DNA of 52,049 nt, taken from NCBI RefSeq assembly GCF_010974825.1, contig NZ_JAAILA010000045.1, forward strand, positions 1 to 52,049. The letters are read 5' to 3'. Shown here piece by piece: positions 35,313 to 44,664 of the stretch. Within the stretch, counting starts at the first letter, position 1. Each line of letters opens with the position of its first letter. Under the pieces are notes generated by a model. The model saw nothing but the letters and a program-made list of their open reading frames with translations, made no database searches and was not told the origin of the DNA. Origin of the DNA: Aeromonas rivipollensis. GTDB lineage: Bacteria > Pseudomonadota > Gammaproteobacteria > Enterobacterales > Aeromonadaceae. The translations under genes and the position numbers were made by a program.

Positions 35313-37394
35313 CTACGGGAGCCGGCAATGGCGCAGCAAACAGCTGCGCAGCCGGGCCAGGCTGATGGGCTTGGCCAGAAAATCGTTCATCCCCTGGGCC
35401 AGACAACGGGCCCTGTCCTCCGTCATGGCATTGGCCGTCAGCGCCACTATGGGAACCTCGCATCCCATGGCTCGCAGACGACGGGTGGCCTCCAGCCCAT
35501 CCATCTGCGGCATCCGCATATCCATCAGGATGAGATCCGGTCGCCGCTCGCCGACCTGTGCCAGCGCCTCCAGGCCATTGCTTGCCAGCCTCACCCGGCA
35601 CACCAGCTTTTGCAGCATGAGTGACACCACCAGCTGATTGACCGGGCTGTCCTCCACCACCAGCACATCCAGATCCAGCATGGAGACCCCCTCGATGGCG
35701 GGGTTGGTCGACGCGACGCAAGGTGAGGCCATACCGGGCAGCTCGAACCAGAAGCAGCTGCCCTGCCCAGGGGCGCTCTGCAGGCGGATGTCGCCGCCCA
35801 TGAGTTGCACCAGCCGCCGGCAGATGGCCAGCCCAAGCCCGGAGCCGGAGAAGCGACGGGTGGCCGAGCTGTCGACCTGATAGAACGGCTCGAACAGCAG
35901 CGCCTGATCCTCGGGGGAGATGCCAATCCCGGTGTCGCTGACCGACACCCTCAGCCGTTCATCCTGCCACGCCAGCGCGAGCCGCACGCTACCGGCGGCG
36001 GTAAATTTCACCGCGTTGCCGAGCAGGTTGCCGATCACCTGGGACAGGCGGACGGCGTCCCCCTGCAGATGGGACGGCACCTCCTCATCCAGCTGCCAGT
36101 GCAGCGCTATGCCCTTGGCGCTGGCCTGCGCCTGCAGCGGCTCAACCAGGGCCCGGCACAACTCGGCGGGTTGAAAGGGCTCGCAGTGCAGTGCCAGGGT
36201 ATGGGATTCAATCTTCGAGAAGTCGAGCACATCGTCGATGATGGTCTGCAGCAGATGGGCAGAGTGGGTGGCGTGGCCGAGCAGGGTCTGCTGCGGGGTC
36301 TCGAGCCGGCCATGTTGCAGCAGATCCAGCATCCCCAGCACCGCATTCATGGGGGAGCGGATCTCGTGGGTCATCATGGCCAGGAACTGGGACTTGGCGC
36401 GGTTGGCACTCTCGGCCTCATCCCGCGCCCGCGCCAGCTCCTGCTCGCGGCGGATCTGGTTGCCAATCTCCCGCGCCGTGCCTCTATAACCGATGAAGGC
36501 GCCGTTGGCATCATGGCAGGGCTCGGCATTGATCTCCATCCAGCAGGGGCCGCTCGCCAGCGTCACCTGGGCGCGCATCGCCCGCACCGGCAGATGGCGA
36601 GCTATCTGGTGCTGATACCTGCACCAGGCGGGATCCTCTTTATCGTGGGCAAAGTCATAGAGGCTGCGCCCCGCCTGGCGGACAAGCGCCTCCCCCTGAT
36701 AGCCGGGGGCAGAGACATAGCTCAGCCTGTGCTCGGGATCCGTCTCCCAGAACCAGTCGGACGCCATGGCGGCAAAGCTGCGAAAGCGTTGCTCGCTGGC
36801 CTGCAAGGCGAGGGTCTTGAGGTCGACCTGCTCCTGCAGGCGGGCTCTATAGGCAATGTTGACCAGCGCCTGGGAGATGAGCGGGCGACAACGCTGCATC
36901 GCCGCCTTACTCTGGAGATCGAAGGTACCCGCGGCACTGTGCCGGCAGATGAGCACCCCGGAGAAGCCCGGCGCCTGCAAGCCCGTCATCATGACGCTGG
37001 CCCAGCCCGCCGCCCCCGCCAGGGAGGCCAGCTCGGGCAACTGGGCCGGATCATAGATGACCAGGGTCTCACCTGCGATGGCGCGGGAGAAGAGCGGCGT
37101 CAACGGCCAGGTGCGGCCGACCTCCCCGGGTTGGGTGCTCAGATGGGTGGTGCCGCGCGTGCTTTCCCAGGCGACCACATCAGCCTGTTCGAAGCCGATG
37201 AAGGGCTTGAGCGCCAGAATGAGGCTGTCCAGCACTTGCTCCAGGCTCTTGGCCTGTGCCAGCGTCGCCACCCCGCACAGCAGGGCCTGTGACTCCTGGC
37301 GATATCTGGCCTCCCGCTCTCGGCAACGCATCAGCTCCACCAGCGTGGTTTGCAGCTTGTCGCCCAGGGTTTCGAGTTCGCTATTACCTATCAT
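35313..37394 (-). CDS. Hybrid sensor histidine kinase (GAF-PAS-HisKA-HATPase-REC)
   Basis: A 693-residue soluble hybrid kinase with no membrane segment. The N-terminal coiled helix leads into a GAF-like domain (about 35-190) and a PAS domain (about 200-315, DWFWETDPEHRLSYVS). His343 in MMTHEIRSPMN is the HisKA site. The HATPase has GNLLGNAVKFT, SDTGIGI and SGSGLGLAI. A C-terminal receiver carries Asp625 (LILMDMRMPQ) and LAKPIS. It starts 18 bp after the FIST-domain gene, so the two form an operon. A separate Hpt protein is encoded 2.3 kb away and is a possible next step. Confidence 0.93.
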   Translation of the reverse strand: MIGNSELETLGDKLQTTLVELMRCREREARYRQESQALLCGVATLAQAKSLEQVLDSLILALKPFIGFEQADVVAWESTRGTTHLSTQPGEVGRTWPLTPLFSRAIAGETLVIYDPAQLPELASLAGAAGWASVMMTGLQAPGFSGVLICRHSAAGTFDLQSKAAMQRCRPLISQALVNIAYRARLQEQVDLKTLALQASEQRFRSFAAMASDWFWETDPEHRLSYVSAPGYQGEALVRQAGRSLYDFAHDKEDPAWCRYQHQIARHLPVRAMRAQVTLASGPCWMEINAEPCHDANGAFIGYRGTAREIGNQIRREQELARARDEAESANRAKSQFLAMMTHEIRSPMNAVLGMLDLLQHGRLETPQQTLLGHATHSAHLLQTIIDDVLDFSKIESHTLALHCEPFQPAELCRALVEPLQAQASAKGIALHWQLDEEVPSHLQGDAVRLSQVIGNLLGNAVKFTAAGSVRLALAWQDERLRVSVSDTGIGISPEDQALLFEPFYQVDSSATRRFSGSGLGLAICRRLVQLMGGDIRLQSAPGQGSCFWFELPGMASPCVASTNPAIEGVSMLDLDVLVVEDSPVNQLVVSLMLQKLVCRVRLASNGLEALAQVGERRPDLILMDMRMPQMDGLEATRRLRAMGCEVPIVALTANAMTEDRARCLAQGMNDFLAKPISLARLRSCLLRHCRLP

Positions 37395-37412
37395 CTTGTG
37401 TCCAGCACCTTG

Positions 37413-38597
37413 TCAGTTCTCGAGGAAGATTACGCTCGATACCATGAGGTTGCCATGCGCCAGCTCACCGTGGGGCAATCGCCCCTGCTCGCCGAAGGTG
37501 AATGGCGTGATAAAGGGGATCTCCCCCAGCCGTTCACTGAAATGGCCGACGACATCGCTGAGCGAATCTCCCAGCGCCAGACGGCAGCCCGCGCAGAATA
37601 CCACCAGAGCGCCTATGGGCTGCAGGTTCCCCGCCATGCCATATTCGGGTTCGATGCGCACCGCATTCAGGCTGCGCTGAAGCAGGCCCTCCTGACTGCT
37701 GTACATGAGTTGCAGCCTCTCTCCCAGCCGGGTTTCGGTAAAGAGGCGCAACCCTTCCCGCTCCGTCACCGCCTCGGGGTGGGAGAGCTTGTAGTAGGGC
37801 ATCTCATCCAGGGTCCCGACCTGGCGGGCCAGCGGGGAGAGGGTCGTCTCCCGCAAAATGGGACCCACAGGCCAGGGGAGCTGGCGCTCTGTCCAGCGGG
37901 CATAGACCCGGGCCGCAGGTTCATTGTCTATGGTCAGCACCTCGCGGCCATCCAGCGCGGTAATGGTGCCATGGCGCTCGGTGGGCACATAGCCGGAGTG
38001 GAACTGGAAGGCCAGCTGGCAATCGGGATAGAGCACAGCCACCACGCAGCCCTGGCGACCCTCCCCCTCATCCCAGCACAGCTGCCACTCGCCGCTGACA
38101 CTGTCGTCCGCCGCCGACCCGCCGACGACGGGAACCGTCGCCCCGAACTCGGCATCTATGCCCGCCAGCACAGCCTCTTCCTGCCCAGGGCTGGTGTGCA
38201 GCAAGATGAGTTGCGGCAACTCGCCGGGACGCCCGCCATCGGCGATGGCGCGGCGCAGCAACTGGCGCACATCCAGCTCGTCTCCTGCCTGACCGGCCAC
38301 GCCGTAGGCCCCCTTGTCGTCATAGAGGGCCGCCACTGCCAGACTCCAGCCCAGCCGGCCATGATGGCCAGCCTGGGTCAGGATACCGCCACAGGAGCTG
38401 CAGCCGATGAGCCGGGTATGGGGGAAACGGGCCTTGAGCGCACGGCGCAGTACCGCGGCATCGTGTGCTTGGGTAAAATAGACCAGCAACAGCGACGGGG
38501 AATGAGGTGATTGAGCGAGCAACCGTTCAGCTATCTGTTGGGCGGCCAGCGGGGTCGTCTCGGCAAGAGAGTGAGCCGTCAGGAAGTTCAACACCAT
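37413..38597 (-). CDS. FIST N- and C-domain sensory protein
   Basis: A 394-residue FIST protein. The N domain has LLVYFTQAHD, LIGCSSCGGIL and PVVGGSAADD; the C domain begins near 230 and ends GALVVFCAGCR and ITPFTFGEQG. FIST domains are proposed to sense small ligands, perhaps amino acids, for an associated kinase. AGGAG abuts the ATG at 38597, too close. GTG 38594 (3 nt) or TTG 38591 (6 nt) may be the real start; the difference is at most two residues. Operon with the downstream hybrid kinase. Confidence 0.88.
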   Translation of the reverse strand: MVLNFLTAHSLAETTPLAAQQIAERLLAQSPHSPSLLLVYFTQAHDAAVLRRALKARFPHTRLIGCSSCGGILTQAGHHGRLGWSLAVAALYDDKGAYGVAGQAGDELDVRQLLRRAIADGGRPGELPQLILLHTSPGQEEAVLAGIDAEFGATVPVVGGSAADDSVSGEWQLCWDEGEGRQGCVVAVLYPDCQLAFQFHSGYVPTERHGTITALDGREVLTIDNEPAARVYARWTERQLPWPVGPILRETTLSPLARQVGTLDEMPYYKLSHPEAVTEREGLRLFTETRLGERLQLMYSSQEGLLQRSLNAVRIEPEYGMAGNLQPIGALVVFCAGCRLALGDSLSDVVGHFSERLGEIPFITPFTFGEQGRLPHGELAHGNLMVSSVIFLEN

Positions 38598-38709
38598 CTC
38601 CTAGTGGTATGTGATGCCGGGGCATCAAGCAAAAATCATACCTTTATCAAACAATTACCTGGCCAGGCGGGCTAAACTGATGCGCACTGGCCTCCCACAG
38701 GATGACTGC

Positions 38710-39633
38710 ATGTGGCAGAAAAATATCAATGACTTCGACCGGGTCGTCGCCATCGGCGGTGGTCACGGCATGGGCCGGGTGCTCTCTTCCCTCTCGTTTT
38801 TAGGCACTCGGCTGACGGGCATAGTCACCACCACGGATGATGGCGGATCCACCGGACGCCTGCGCAAGAGCCAGGAGTGCATCGCCTGGGGCGATCTGCG
38901 CAACTGCCTCAATCAGCTGGTGACCGAGCCCAGCATCGGCAGCCAGCTGTTCGAATACCGCTTCACGGGTCGCGGCGAGCTGGCGGGTCACAACCTCGGC
39001 AACCTGATGCTGCTGGCCCTCGACAACCTCTGTGTCCGTCCCCTGGATGCCATCCGGCTCATCAGCGACATGTTGCACATAGCGCCCAGCCTGCTGCCCA
39101 TGTCCGAGCACCCCACGGATCTGTGTGCCCACACCGTCTGTGGCGATCAGATCCTGGGGGAAGTCTCCATCGATCAGCTCACCACGCCGCCACGGGCCCT
39201 GAGCCTGAACCCGGTCGTGCCCGCCACCCGCGAGGCGATCGACGCCCTGAGCCAGGCCGACATGATCATTCTGGGGCCCGGCAGCTTCCTCACCTCCATC
39301 ATGCCGCCCATGTTGCTGAGCGAGATCGCAGAAGCGATCCGCGGCAGCGGCGCCATCGTCGTCTTCATCAGCAATCTGGTGGCCGAAAACGGGCCAGCTG
39401 GCAAGCTGACCCTGCCCCACCAGCATCGCTGGCTGGAAGAGCGGATCGGCCAAGGGCGGATCGATGCCATCCTGGCCCCCGAAGGCCATGGGGCCCCGGA
39501 GCTGCAGCATTGCCTGGTTCAGGCCAGTCTGGGTGAGGCGGCCCTGCCCCATCGCCACGATCGCCTCAAGCTTCGACAGGCGCTGGATGCGGTGATACTG
39601 AGCTGGTACGCAGAGCGTGACAAGGCGGGCTAA
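38710..39633 (+). CDS. ybhK: YvcK/YbhK family protein (CofD-like fold)
   Basis: A 307-residue member of the gluconeogenesis-factor YvcK/YbhK family. DRVVAIGGGHGMGRVLSSL, GIVTTTDDGGSTGRLR, GDLRNCLNQL, GHNLGNLML and LGPGSFLTSIMP match E. coli YbhK. The fold is that of CofD, binding a nucleotide-sugar; Bacillus YvcK acts in envelope and carbon-source control. ATG 38710 has AGGA 8 nt upstream; an earlier in-frame ATG (38611) lies across the promoter region. In E. coli ybhK neighbours moaA; here they are about 7.7 kb apart. Confidence 0.9.
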   Translation: MWQKNINDFDRVVAIGGGHGMGRVLSSLSFLGTRLTGIVTTTDDGGSTGRLRKSQECIAWGDLRNCLNQLVTEPSIGSQLFEYRFTGRGELAGHNLGNLMLLALDNLCVRPLDAIRLISDMLHIAPSLLPMSEHPTDLCAHTVCGDQILGEVSIDQLTTPPRALSLNPVVPATREAIDALSQADMIILGPGSFLTSIMPPMLLSEIAEAIRGSGAIVVFISNLVAENGPAGKLTLPHQHRWLEERIGQGRIDAILAPEGHGAPELQHCLVQASLGEAALPHRHDRLKLRQALDAVILSWYAERDKAG

Positions 39634-39647
39634 TCCGCCAGTGCGAT

Positions 39648-39983
39648 CTAGTGATACTTGGCCAGATGGGAGAAGACCTGCGGCAGGGAGTGCTCGAGCT
39701 GTTCGAGCAGACGGCCGGCCTCCTCTGCATCCTCCCGGCGACAGGCGAGCTCCAGCGCCATCACCTGCCGATAGCTGGGCTCGGCACCGTAACTGCCACA
39801 AGAGGACTTCATGCTGTGGGCGAGGCGGGCCAGGGCGGTCCAGTCCCGCTGATCAAAGAGCGGCCTGAGCTGGGCAAGTTGCCCGCCCACCTCCTCGACA
39901 AACACCGAGATGACGACCGGCATCATGTCGTGACCTATGTCATCTGCCAGTTGTCTCAGCACTTTCTGATCCAGCCACTCCAT
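39648..39983 (-). CDS. Hpt-domain phosphotransfer protein (LuxU-like)
   Basis: A 111-residue single Hpt domain: a four-helix bundle with the phospho-accepting His56 in LARLAHSMKSSCGSYGA. It resembles LuxU of Vibrio in size and motif, but there is no luxO next to it. A stand-alone Hpt needs a hybrid kinase donor; the hybrid kinase at 35313-37394, which lacks its own Hpt, is the nearest candidate. The pairing is inference. Its stop is 14 bp from the convergent ybhK stop. Confidence 0.85.
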   Translation of the reverse strand: MEWLDQKVLRQLADDIGHDMMPVVISVFVEEVGGQLAQLRPLFDQRDWTALARLAHSMKSSCGSYGAEPSYRQVMALELACRREDAEEAGRLLEQLEHSLPQVFSHLAKYH

Positions 39984-40183
39984 CTTCCCTTCCCTATGAT
40001 GGTATTCAAACAGACCACAATATAGCCGACCCGCACACCGGCTGTCACCCGCTCTGCGGCGAGAGTCGGTTGAAGCGGTGTGCCGCCATCAGAATGTGAG
40101 CCAGTTCAAGTTATCAACACACAGTCTCAGGCAGGAAAGAGATAAATGTTGTCACAAAATTAACAATGACATAACAATGCAGG

Positions 40184-40282
40184 TCATGAGAATGATGCGG
40201 CTCAGCAACACCTCTCTCATCCCTTTTTGCCTGTATGGCTGCTGCGAAGAACCAGGGTAGGATTCTACCCTGGTATTTTTTT
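40184..40282 (+). ncRNA. Candidate small RNA with its own promoter and terminator
   Basis: The gap 39984-40280 ends in a perfect terminator facing plus: ACCAGGGTAG/CTACCCTGGT (40251-40260, 40265-40274) and T7. No plus-strand gene precedes it. Upstream stand TTGTCA (40149-40154) and, 17 bp on, TAACAA (40172-40177), a moderate sigma-70 pair. The predicted transcript is about 99 nt with an open stretch CTTTTTGCC in the middle. A short frame (ATG 40186, ending TAG in the terminator stem) could instead make it a small mRNA or leader. It has no resemblance to Qrr or other sRNAs I know. Confidence 0.4.
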
Positions 40283-41078
40283 ATTGGCGGGTCAGCAGCT
40301 TGGCTGCATTGCCGTATTCCAGCTCACCCAGCCTGAACAGGCAGAACTCCCCGGGCGCCATCTTCACCCAGCTCTCATTGCCGGTGAGCGGGCGGGTGGC
40401 TATCAGGGTCACCACGTCATTCGGGGTGGTCTCGCTCTGGAAGTCGATGGCCACATCTTCATCCAGCAGACGGGCCTCGCCAAAGGGGGCCCGGCGGGTC
40501 AGCCAGTAGAGGTTGTTGCTGCAATAGGTCATCACGAACTCCCCATCCGACAGCAGCATGTTGAATACCCCGAGTCCGCGCAGCTCGTCGCACAGGGTCG
40601 CGAGATAGCGGAACATGGCGGGGAAATTGGCCGGACGCTTGGGGTATTTCTGCTCCAGCCTGTCGAGCAGCCAGCAGAAGGCGTGCTCGCTGTCGGTGTC
40701 CCCCACAGGACGGTGGCGCCCGGTCCGCAACCCCTTGTAGCCGGTCAGCTGGCCGTTGTGAGCAAAGGTCCAGTAGCGTCCCCACAGCTCGCGGGTGAAG
40801 GGGTGGGTATTCTCCAGCGACACGCATCCCCGGTTGGCCTGCCGGATATGGCTGACCACGGCGCGACTCTTGATAGGCAGCGCCTGCACCAGCTTGGCGA
40901 TGGGTGACTGGGCACTGGGTTCGGGATCCTTGAAGGTGCGAAAGCCTCGCCCCTCGTAGAAGGTGATCCCCCAGCCATCCTTGTGGGGGCCCGTCTTGCC
41001 GCCCCGCAGCATCAGCCCGGTAAAGCTGAAGCAGATGTCGGTCGGCACATTGGCGCTCATGCCGAGCAGTTCGCACAT
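40281..41078 (-). CDS. yafJ: Class II glutamine amidotransferase YafJ
   Basis: A 265-residue Ntn-hydrolase-type amidotransferase domain. Cys2 directly after Met (MCELLGM) is the expected nucleophile. KDGWGITFYEG, VVSHIRQANRG, NTHPFTRELWG and FAHNGQL (oxyanion) follow, with DTDSEHAFCWLL later. No synthase domain, as in E. coli YafJ, whose acceptor is unknown. It lies downstream of gmhA as in E. coli. A terminator-like hairpin adjoins its stop but points to the plus strand. Confidence 0.92.
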   Translation of the reverse strand: MCELLGMSANVPTDICFSFTGLMLRGGKTGPHKDGWGITFYEGRGFRTFKDPEPSAQSPIAKLVQALPIKSRAVVSHIRQANRGCVSLENTHPFTRELWGRYWTFAHNGQLTGYKGLRTGRHRPVGDTDSEHAFCWLLDRLEQKYPKRPANFPAMFRYLATLCDELRGLGVFNMLLSDGEFVMTYCSNNLYWLTRRAPFGEARLLDEDVAIDFQSETTPNDVVTLIATRPLTGNESWVKMAPGEFCLFRLGELEYGNAAKLLTRQ

Positions 41079-41198
41079 GTCCAGTCCACTCCCTGAATTA
41101 ATTGATCATCTCTGCGTCAATCAGCGAACTTAAGCTGGATGCGAGGCGCCAGGATCGGTCATCGGCCCCCGGCAGCCCCACCCGCCCTCTTTCTCTGA

Positions 41199-41777
41199 TT
41201 ACTTGGCCATCTCTTTTTCGACCAGCTGGATCAGGATGTGAATGATCTTGATGTGCACTTCCTGGATGCGGTCGGCATAGCCGAAGTGCGGCACCCGGAT
41301 CTCGACATCGGCCAAGCCTGCCATCTTGCCACCGTCCTTGCCGGTCAGGGCAATCACCTTCATACCCTTGGCACGGGCGGCTTCGATGGCTTTGAGGATG
41401 TTGCCGGAATTGCCGCTGGTGGAGATGCCGAGCAGCACGTCGCCACGACGGCCGACCGCTTCCACGTAGCGGGAGAAGACATAGTCATAGCCAAAGTCGT
41501 TGGAGACGCAGGAGAGGTGGCTGGGATCGGAAATGGCGATGCCGGCATAACCGGGACGGTTCTCGCGATAGCGGCCGGTCAGCTCTTCGGCAAAGTGCAT
41601 GGCGTCGCAGTGAGAGCCGCCGTTGCCGCAGGAGAGCACCTTGCCCTCTTCCTTGAAAGAGTCAGCCAGCAGTTTGGCGGCCGCCTCTATGTTCTTCAGA
41701 TTTTGCTCATCGGCCAGAAAGGCCTGGAGCACGCCGGCAGCTTCGGTCAATTCATTGCGGATAAGTTCTTGGTACAT
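41199..41777 (-). CDS. gmhA: Phosphoheptose isomerase GmhA
   Basis: GmhA (LpcA) converts sedoheptulose-7-phosphate to heptose-7-phosphate for the LPS inner core. The 192 residues align along the length with E. coli Gmh[57 protein letters not shown]. The start is set by this alignment at 41777; the frame is open 18 codons further. Divergent from fadE and followed by yafJ, as in E. coli. Confidence 0.97.
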   Translation of the reverse strand: MYQELIRNELTEAAGVLQAFLADEQNLKNIEAAAKLLADSFKEEGKVLSCGNGGSHCDAMHFAEELTGRYRENRPGYAGIAISDPSHLSCVSNDFGYDYVFSRYVEAVGRRGDVLLGISTSGNSGNILKAIEAARAKGMKVIALTGKDGGKMAGLADVEIRVPHFGYADRIQEVHIKIIHILIQLVEKEMAK

Positions 41778-41967
41778 GGCGTCTGATGTCTCTTTGTATC
41801 GTCCAACATAGGGTTTTGCATTGTCGCACAAGCCAATCCAATCGTCGCCCCCCCGCCCGCCAAGATGCGGCCCCGGTACGTTAGGCCGATCACGGTGTCA
41901 AGGTAACGAGCTTGTAAACATCTTGATAATTTTGTGCACATGAATTACAACAGGGGCCACATCCAAC

Positions 41968-41978
41968 AGGTCAGACCT
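41968..41978. promoter_or_regulatory. FadR-type operator upstream of fadE
   Basis: AGGTCAGACCT is a perfect dyad around the central A. The known FadR core is TGGTCNGACCA, so the two outer bases differ. It lies 57 bp before the fadE start, as expected for repression by FadR relieved by long-chain acyl-CoA. Confidence 0.6.
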
Positions 41979-42034
41979 CTGGATCAGTTAACCCACGTTT
42001 CCCCAACTTCGGCAACTCATGCAAGGAGCGAAAA

Positions 42035-44491
42035 ATGACGACGACCCTCACTCTGTTCGGGGTGATCCTGGTGATCGGCGCCATGGCTTACCGCCGGGCG
42101 TCACTGTTCACCTCCACGCTTGCCACGGCCGCCGCCCTGGTCGCCGGCGCCCTCTATGGCCATGTGCCCCTGCTGGTGTGGGTGCTGTTCGCGGTGATCG
42201 CCATCCCGCTCAACCTGGTGGAGTTTCGTCGCAACCAGCTGACCAAACCCCTGTTCAAGATCTACAAGTCCATCATGCCGGAGATGTCCCGCACCGAGAA
42301 GGAAGCCATAGAGGCGGGTACCACCTGGTGGGAAGCGGATCTCTTTGCCGGCAACCCGAACTGGAAGAAACTGCACGCCATTCCGGTCAGCGTTCTGTCA
42401 GCCGAAGAGCAGGCCTTCATGGACGGCCCGGTTGAAGACGTGTGCCGCATGGTCAACGACTGGGAAGTGACCCATGAGCGGGCCGACCTCTCCCCCGAGG
42501 TGTGGCAGTACCTGAAGGACCACAAGTTCTTCGCCATGATCATCAAGAAGAAGTACGGTGGCCTGGAGTTCTCCGCCTACGCCCAGTCCTGCGTGCTGCA
42601 AAAACTGTGCGGCGCCAGCGCAGTGCTCGCCTCCACCGTCGGCGTGCCCAACTCCTTGGGCCCGGGCGAGCTGCTGCAACACTACGGCACCGAAGAGCAG
42701 AAAGACCACTACCTGCCGCGCCTGGCCGTCGGCAAGGAGATCCCCTGCTTCGCCCTGACCAGCCCGGAAGCGGGCTCGGATGCGGGCTCCATTCCCGACT
42801 TCGGCATTGTCTGCAAAGGTGAATGGGAAGGGGAAGAGGTGCTCGGCATGCGCCTGACCTGGAACAAGCGCTACATCACCTTGGCCCCTATCGCGACTGT
42901 GCTGGGGCTGGCCTTCAAGCTGCGCGACCCGGATCACCTGCTGGGTGAGGAAGAGGAGCTTGGCATCACCTGTGCCCTGATCCCCACCGACATCAAGGGC
43001 GTCGAGATAGGCCGCCGTCACTTCCCCCTCAACGTGCCGTTCCAGAACGGGCCGACCAAGGGTAACGATGTGTTCGTGCCGCTGGACTTCATCATCGGCG
43101 GCCCGGCCATGGCCGGTCAGGGCTGGCGCATGCTGGTCGAATGCCTCTCGGTCGGTCGCGGCATCACCCTGCCCTCCAACAGCACGGGCGGCGTCAAGAT
43201 GCTGGCCCTGGCCACCGGCGCCTACAGCCGCATCCGTCGCCAATTCAAGTTGCCCATCGGCAAGATGGAAGGCATCGAAGAGCCGCTGGCGCGCCTGGGC
43301 GGCAACGCCTACATCATGGGTGCCGCCGCCAAGCTGACGGTGACCGGCATCGATCTGGGCGAGAAGCCGTCCGTCATCTCCGCCATCGTCAAGTACCACC
43401 TCACCGACCGTGCCCAGAAGTGCATCATAGATGCCATGGACATCCACGGCGGCAAGGCCATCTGCATGGGCCCGAACAACTATCTGGCCCGTGGCTATCA
43501 GGGTGCGCCCATAGCCGTCACGGTAGAAGGCGCCAACATCCTGACCCGCAGCATGATCATCTACGGTCAGGGTGCCATCCGCTGCCATCCCTACGTGCTG
43601 CCGGAGATGCTGGCCGCCAGCCATCCGGATCAGGAAGTGGCCCTCAAGCAGTTCGACAAGGCGGTGTTCAGCCACGTCGGCTTCGCCATCAGCAACCTGG
43701 TGCGCAGCTTCTGGCTGGGCCTGACCGGCGCCCGCTTCGCGTCCGCCCCCTACAGGGATCAGACCAAGGGCTACTACCAGCAGCTCTCGCGCCTCAGTGC
43801 CAACCTGGCCTTCCTGTCCGACATGGCCATGGGCACCCTGGGTGGCGAGCTCAAGCGCAAGGAGCGGGTCTCCGCCCGCCTCGGCGACGTGCTGAGCCAG
43901 CTCTATCTGGCCTCCAGCGCCCTCAAGCGCTATCAGGATGAGGGACGCCAGCAGGCCGACCTGCCGCTGCTGCACTGGGCACTGCAAGACGCCATGTTCA
44001 AGGCACAAGAAGCCATCGACGAGTTGCTGCGCAACTTCCCGAATCGCTGGATTGGCCTGGCCCTGCGCGTCATAGTGCTGCCGCTGGGTCGCGACATGAA
44101 GCGTCCCTCCGACAAGCTGGACAGCCAGGTTGCCCGTCTGCTGCAGACCCCGAGCGCCACCCGCGACCGTCTGGCCGAAGGGCAGTACCTCACCCGCGAA
44201 GAGGGCAACCCCTTCGGATTGCTGGAGCAGGCCCTCGATGACGTGCTGACCGCCGAGCCGCTGTTTGACAAGGTGTGCAAGGCAGAGGGCCGCAAGCGTC
44301 CCTTCACCCAGCTGGACAAGGTGGCAGACGCCGGCCTGGCCCTTGGCGTCATCAACCAGACCGAGGCCGACTTGCTGCGCTGTGCCGAAGAGAGCCGCCT
44401 GCGCACCATCAACGTCGATGACTTCGACCCCATCGATCTGGTGGCCAACAAGGCGCTGTTTGAAGCGTCCGCCTATCACAGGGCAGCTTGA
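42035..44491 (+). CDS. fadE: Acyl-CoA dehydrogenase FadE
   Basis: FadE catalyses the first step of fatty-acid beta-oxidation, acyl-CoA to enoyl-CoA with FAD. The 818 residues match E. coli FadE (814). Two N-terminal membrane helices ([15 protein letters not shown] and [14 protein letters not shown]) precede the dehydrogenase core: [55 protein letters not shown], and [14 protein letters not shown] family-specific C-terminal extension ends EASAYHRAA. Divergent from gmhA; a FadR-like site lies in between. Confidence 0.97.
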   Translation: MTTTLTLFGVILVIGAMAYRRASLFTSTLATAAALVAGALYGHVPLLVWVLFAVIAIPLNLVEFRRNQLTKPLFKIYKSIMPEMSRTEKEAIEAGTTWWEADLFAGNPNWKKLHAIPVSVLSAEEQAFMDGPVEDVCRMVNDWEVTHERADLSPEVWQYLKDHKFFAMIIKKKYGGLEFSAYAQSCVLQKLCGASAVLASTVGVPNSLGPGELLQHYGTEEQKDHYLPRLAVGKEIPCFALTSPEAGSDAGSIPDFGIVCKGEWEGEEVLGMRLTWNKRYITLAPIATVLGLAFKLRDPDHLLGEEEELGITCALIPTDIKGVEIGRRHFPLNVPFQNGPTKGNDVFVPLDFIIGGPAMAGQGWRMLVECLSVGRGITLPSNSTGGVKMLALATGAYSRIRRQFKLPIGKMEGIEEPLARLGGNAYIMGAAAKLTVTGIDLGEKPSVISAIVKYHLTDRAQKCIIDAMDIHGGKAICMGPNNYLARGYQGAPIAVTVEGANILTRSMIIYGQGAIRCHPYVLPEMLAASHPDQEVALKQFDKAVFSHVGFAISNLVRSFWLGLTGARFASAPYRDQTKGYYQQLSRLSANLAFLSDMAMGTLGGELKRKERVSARLGDVLSQLYLASSALKRYQDEGRQQADLPLLHWALQDAMFKAQEAIDELLRNFPNRWIGLALRVIVLPLGRDMKRPSDKLDSQVARLLQTPSATRDRLAEGQYLTREEGNPFGLLEQALDDVLTAEPLFDKVCKAEGRKRPFTQLDKVADAGLALGVINQTEADLLRCAEESRLRTINVDDFDPIDLVANKALFEASAYHRAA

Positions 44492-44504
44492 TGCCATGAA
44501 TGCC

Positions 44505-44532
44505 AAAACGCCTCCCTCGTGGAGGCGTTTTT
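44505..44532 (+). terminator. Intrinsic terminator of fadE
   Basis: An 11-bp stem AAAACGCCTCC / GGAGGCGTTTT with a 5-nt loop and a TTTTT tail, 14 bp after the stop. Confidence 0.93.
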
Positions 44533-44664
44533 CATGCTGGCATCTGCCCGGCAACCCCGGATGGAGAAAGAGCAACCAGCTGGATCATATTTTGGATATC
44601 AATCCGTTTCCTAACTTGAATGAAGCGGTTAAGGTAAGCACAGGATCACACACAGGATTGCGTA

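Noticed and set aside
40184..40282. Qrr quorum-sensing RNA next to the LuxU-like gene
   Set aside because: The conserved Qrr core pairing region is absent and no luxO is present.
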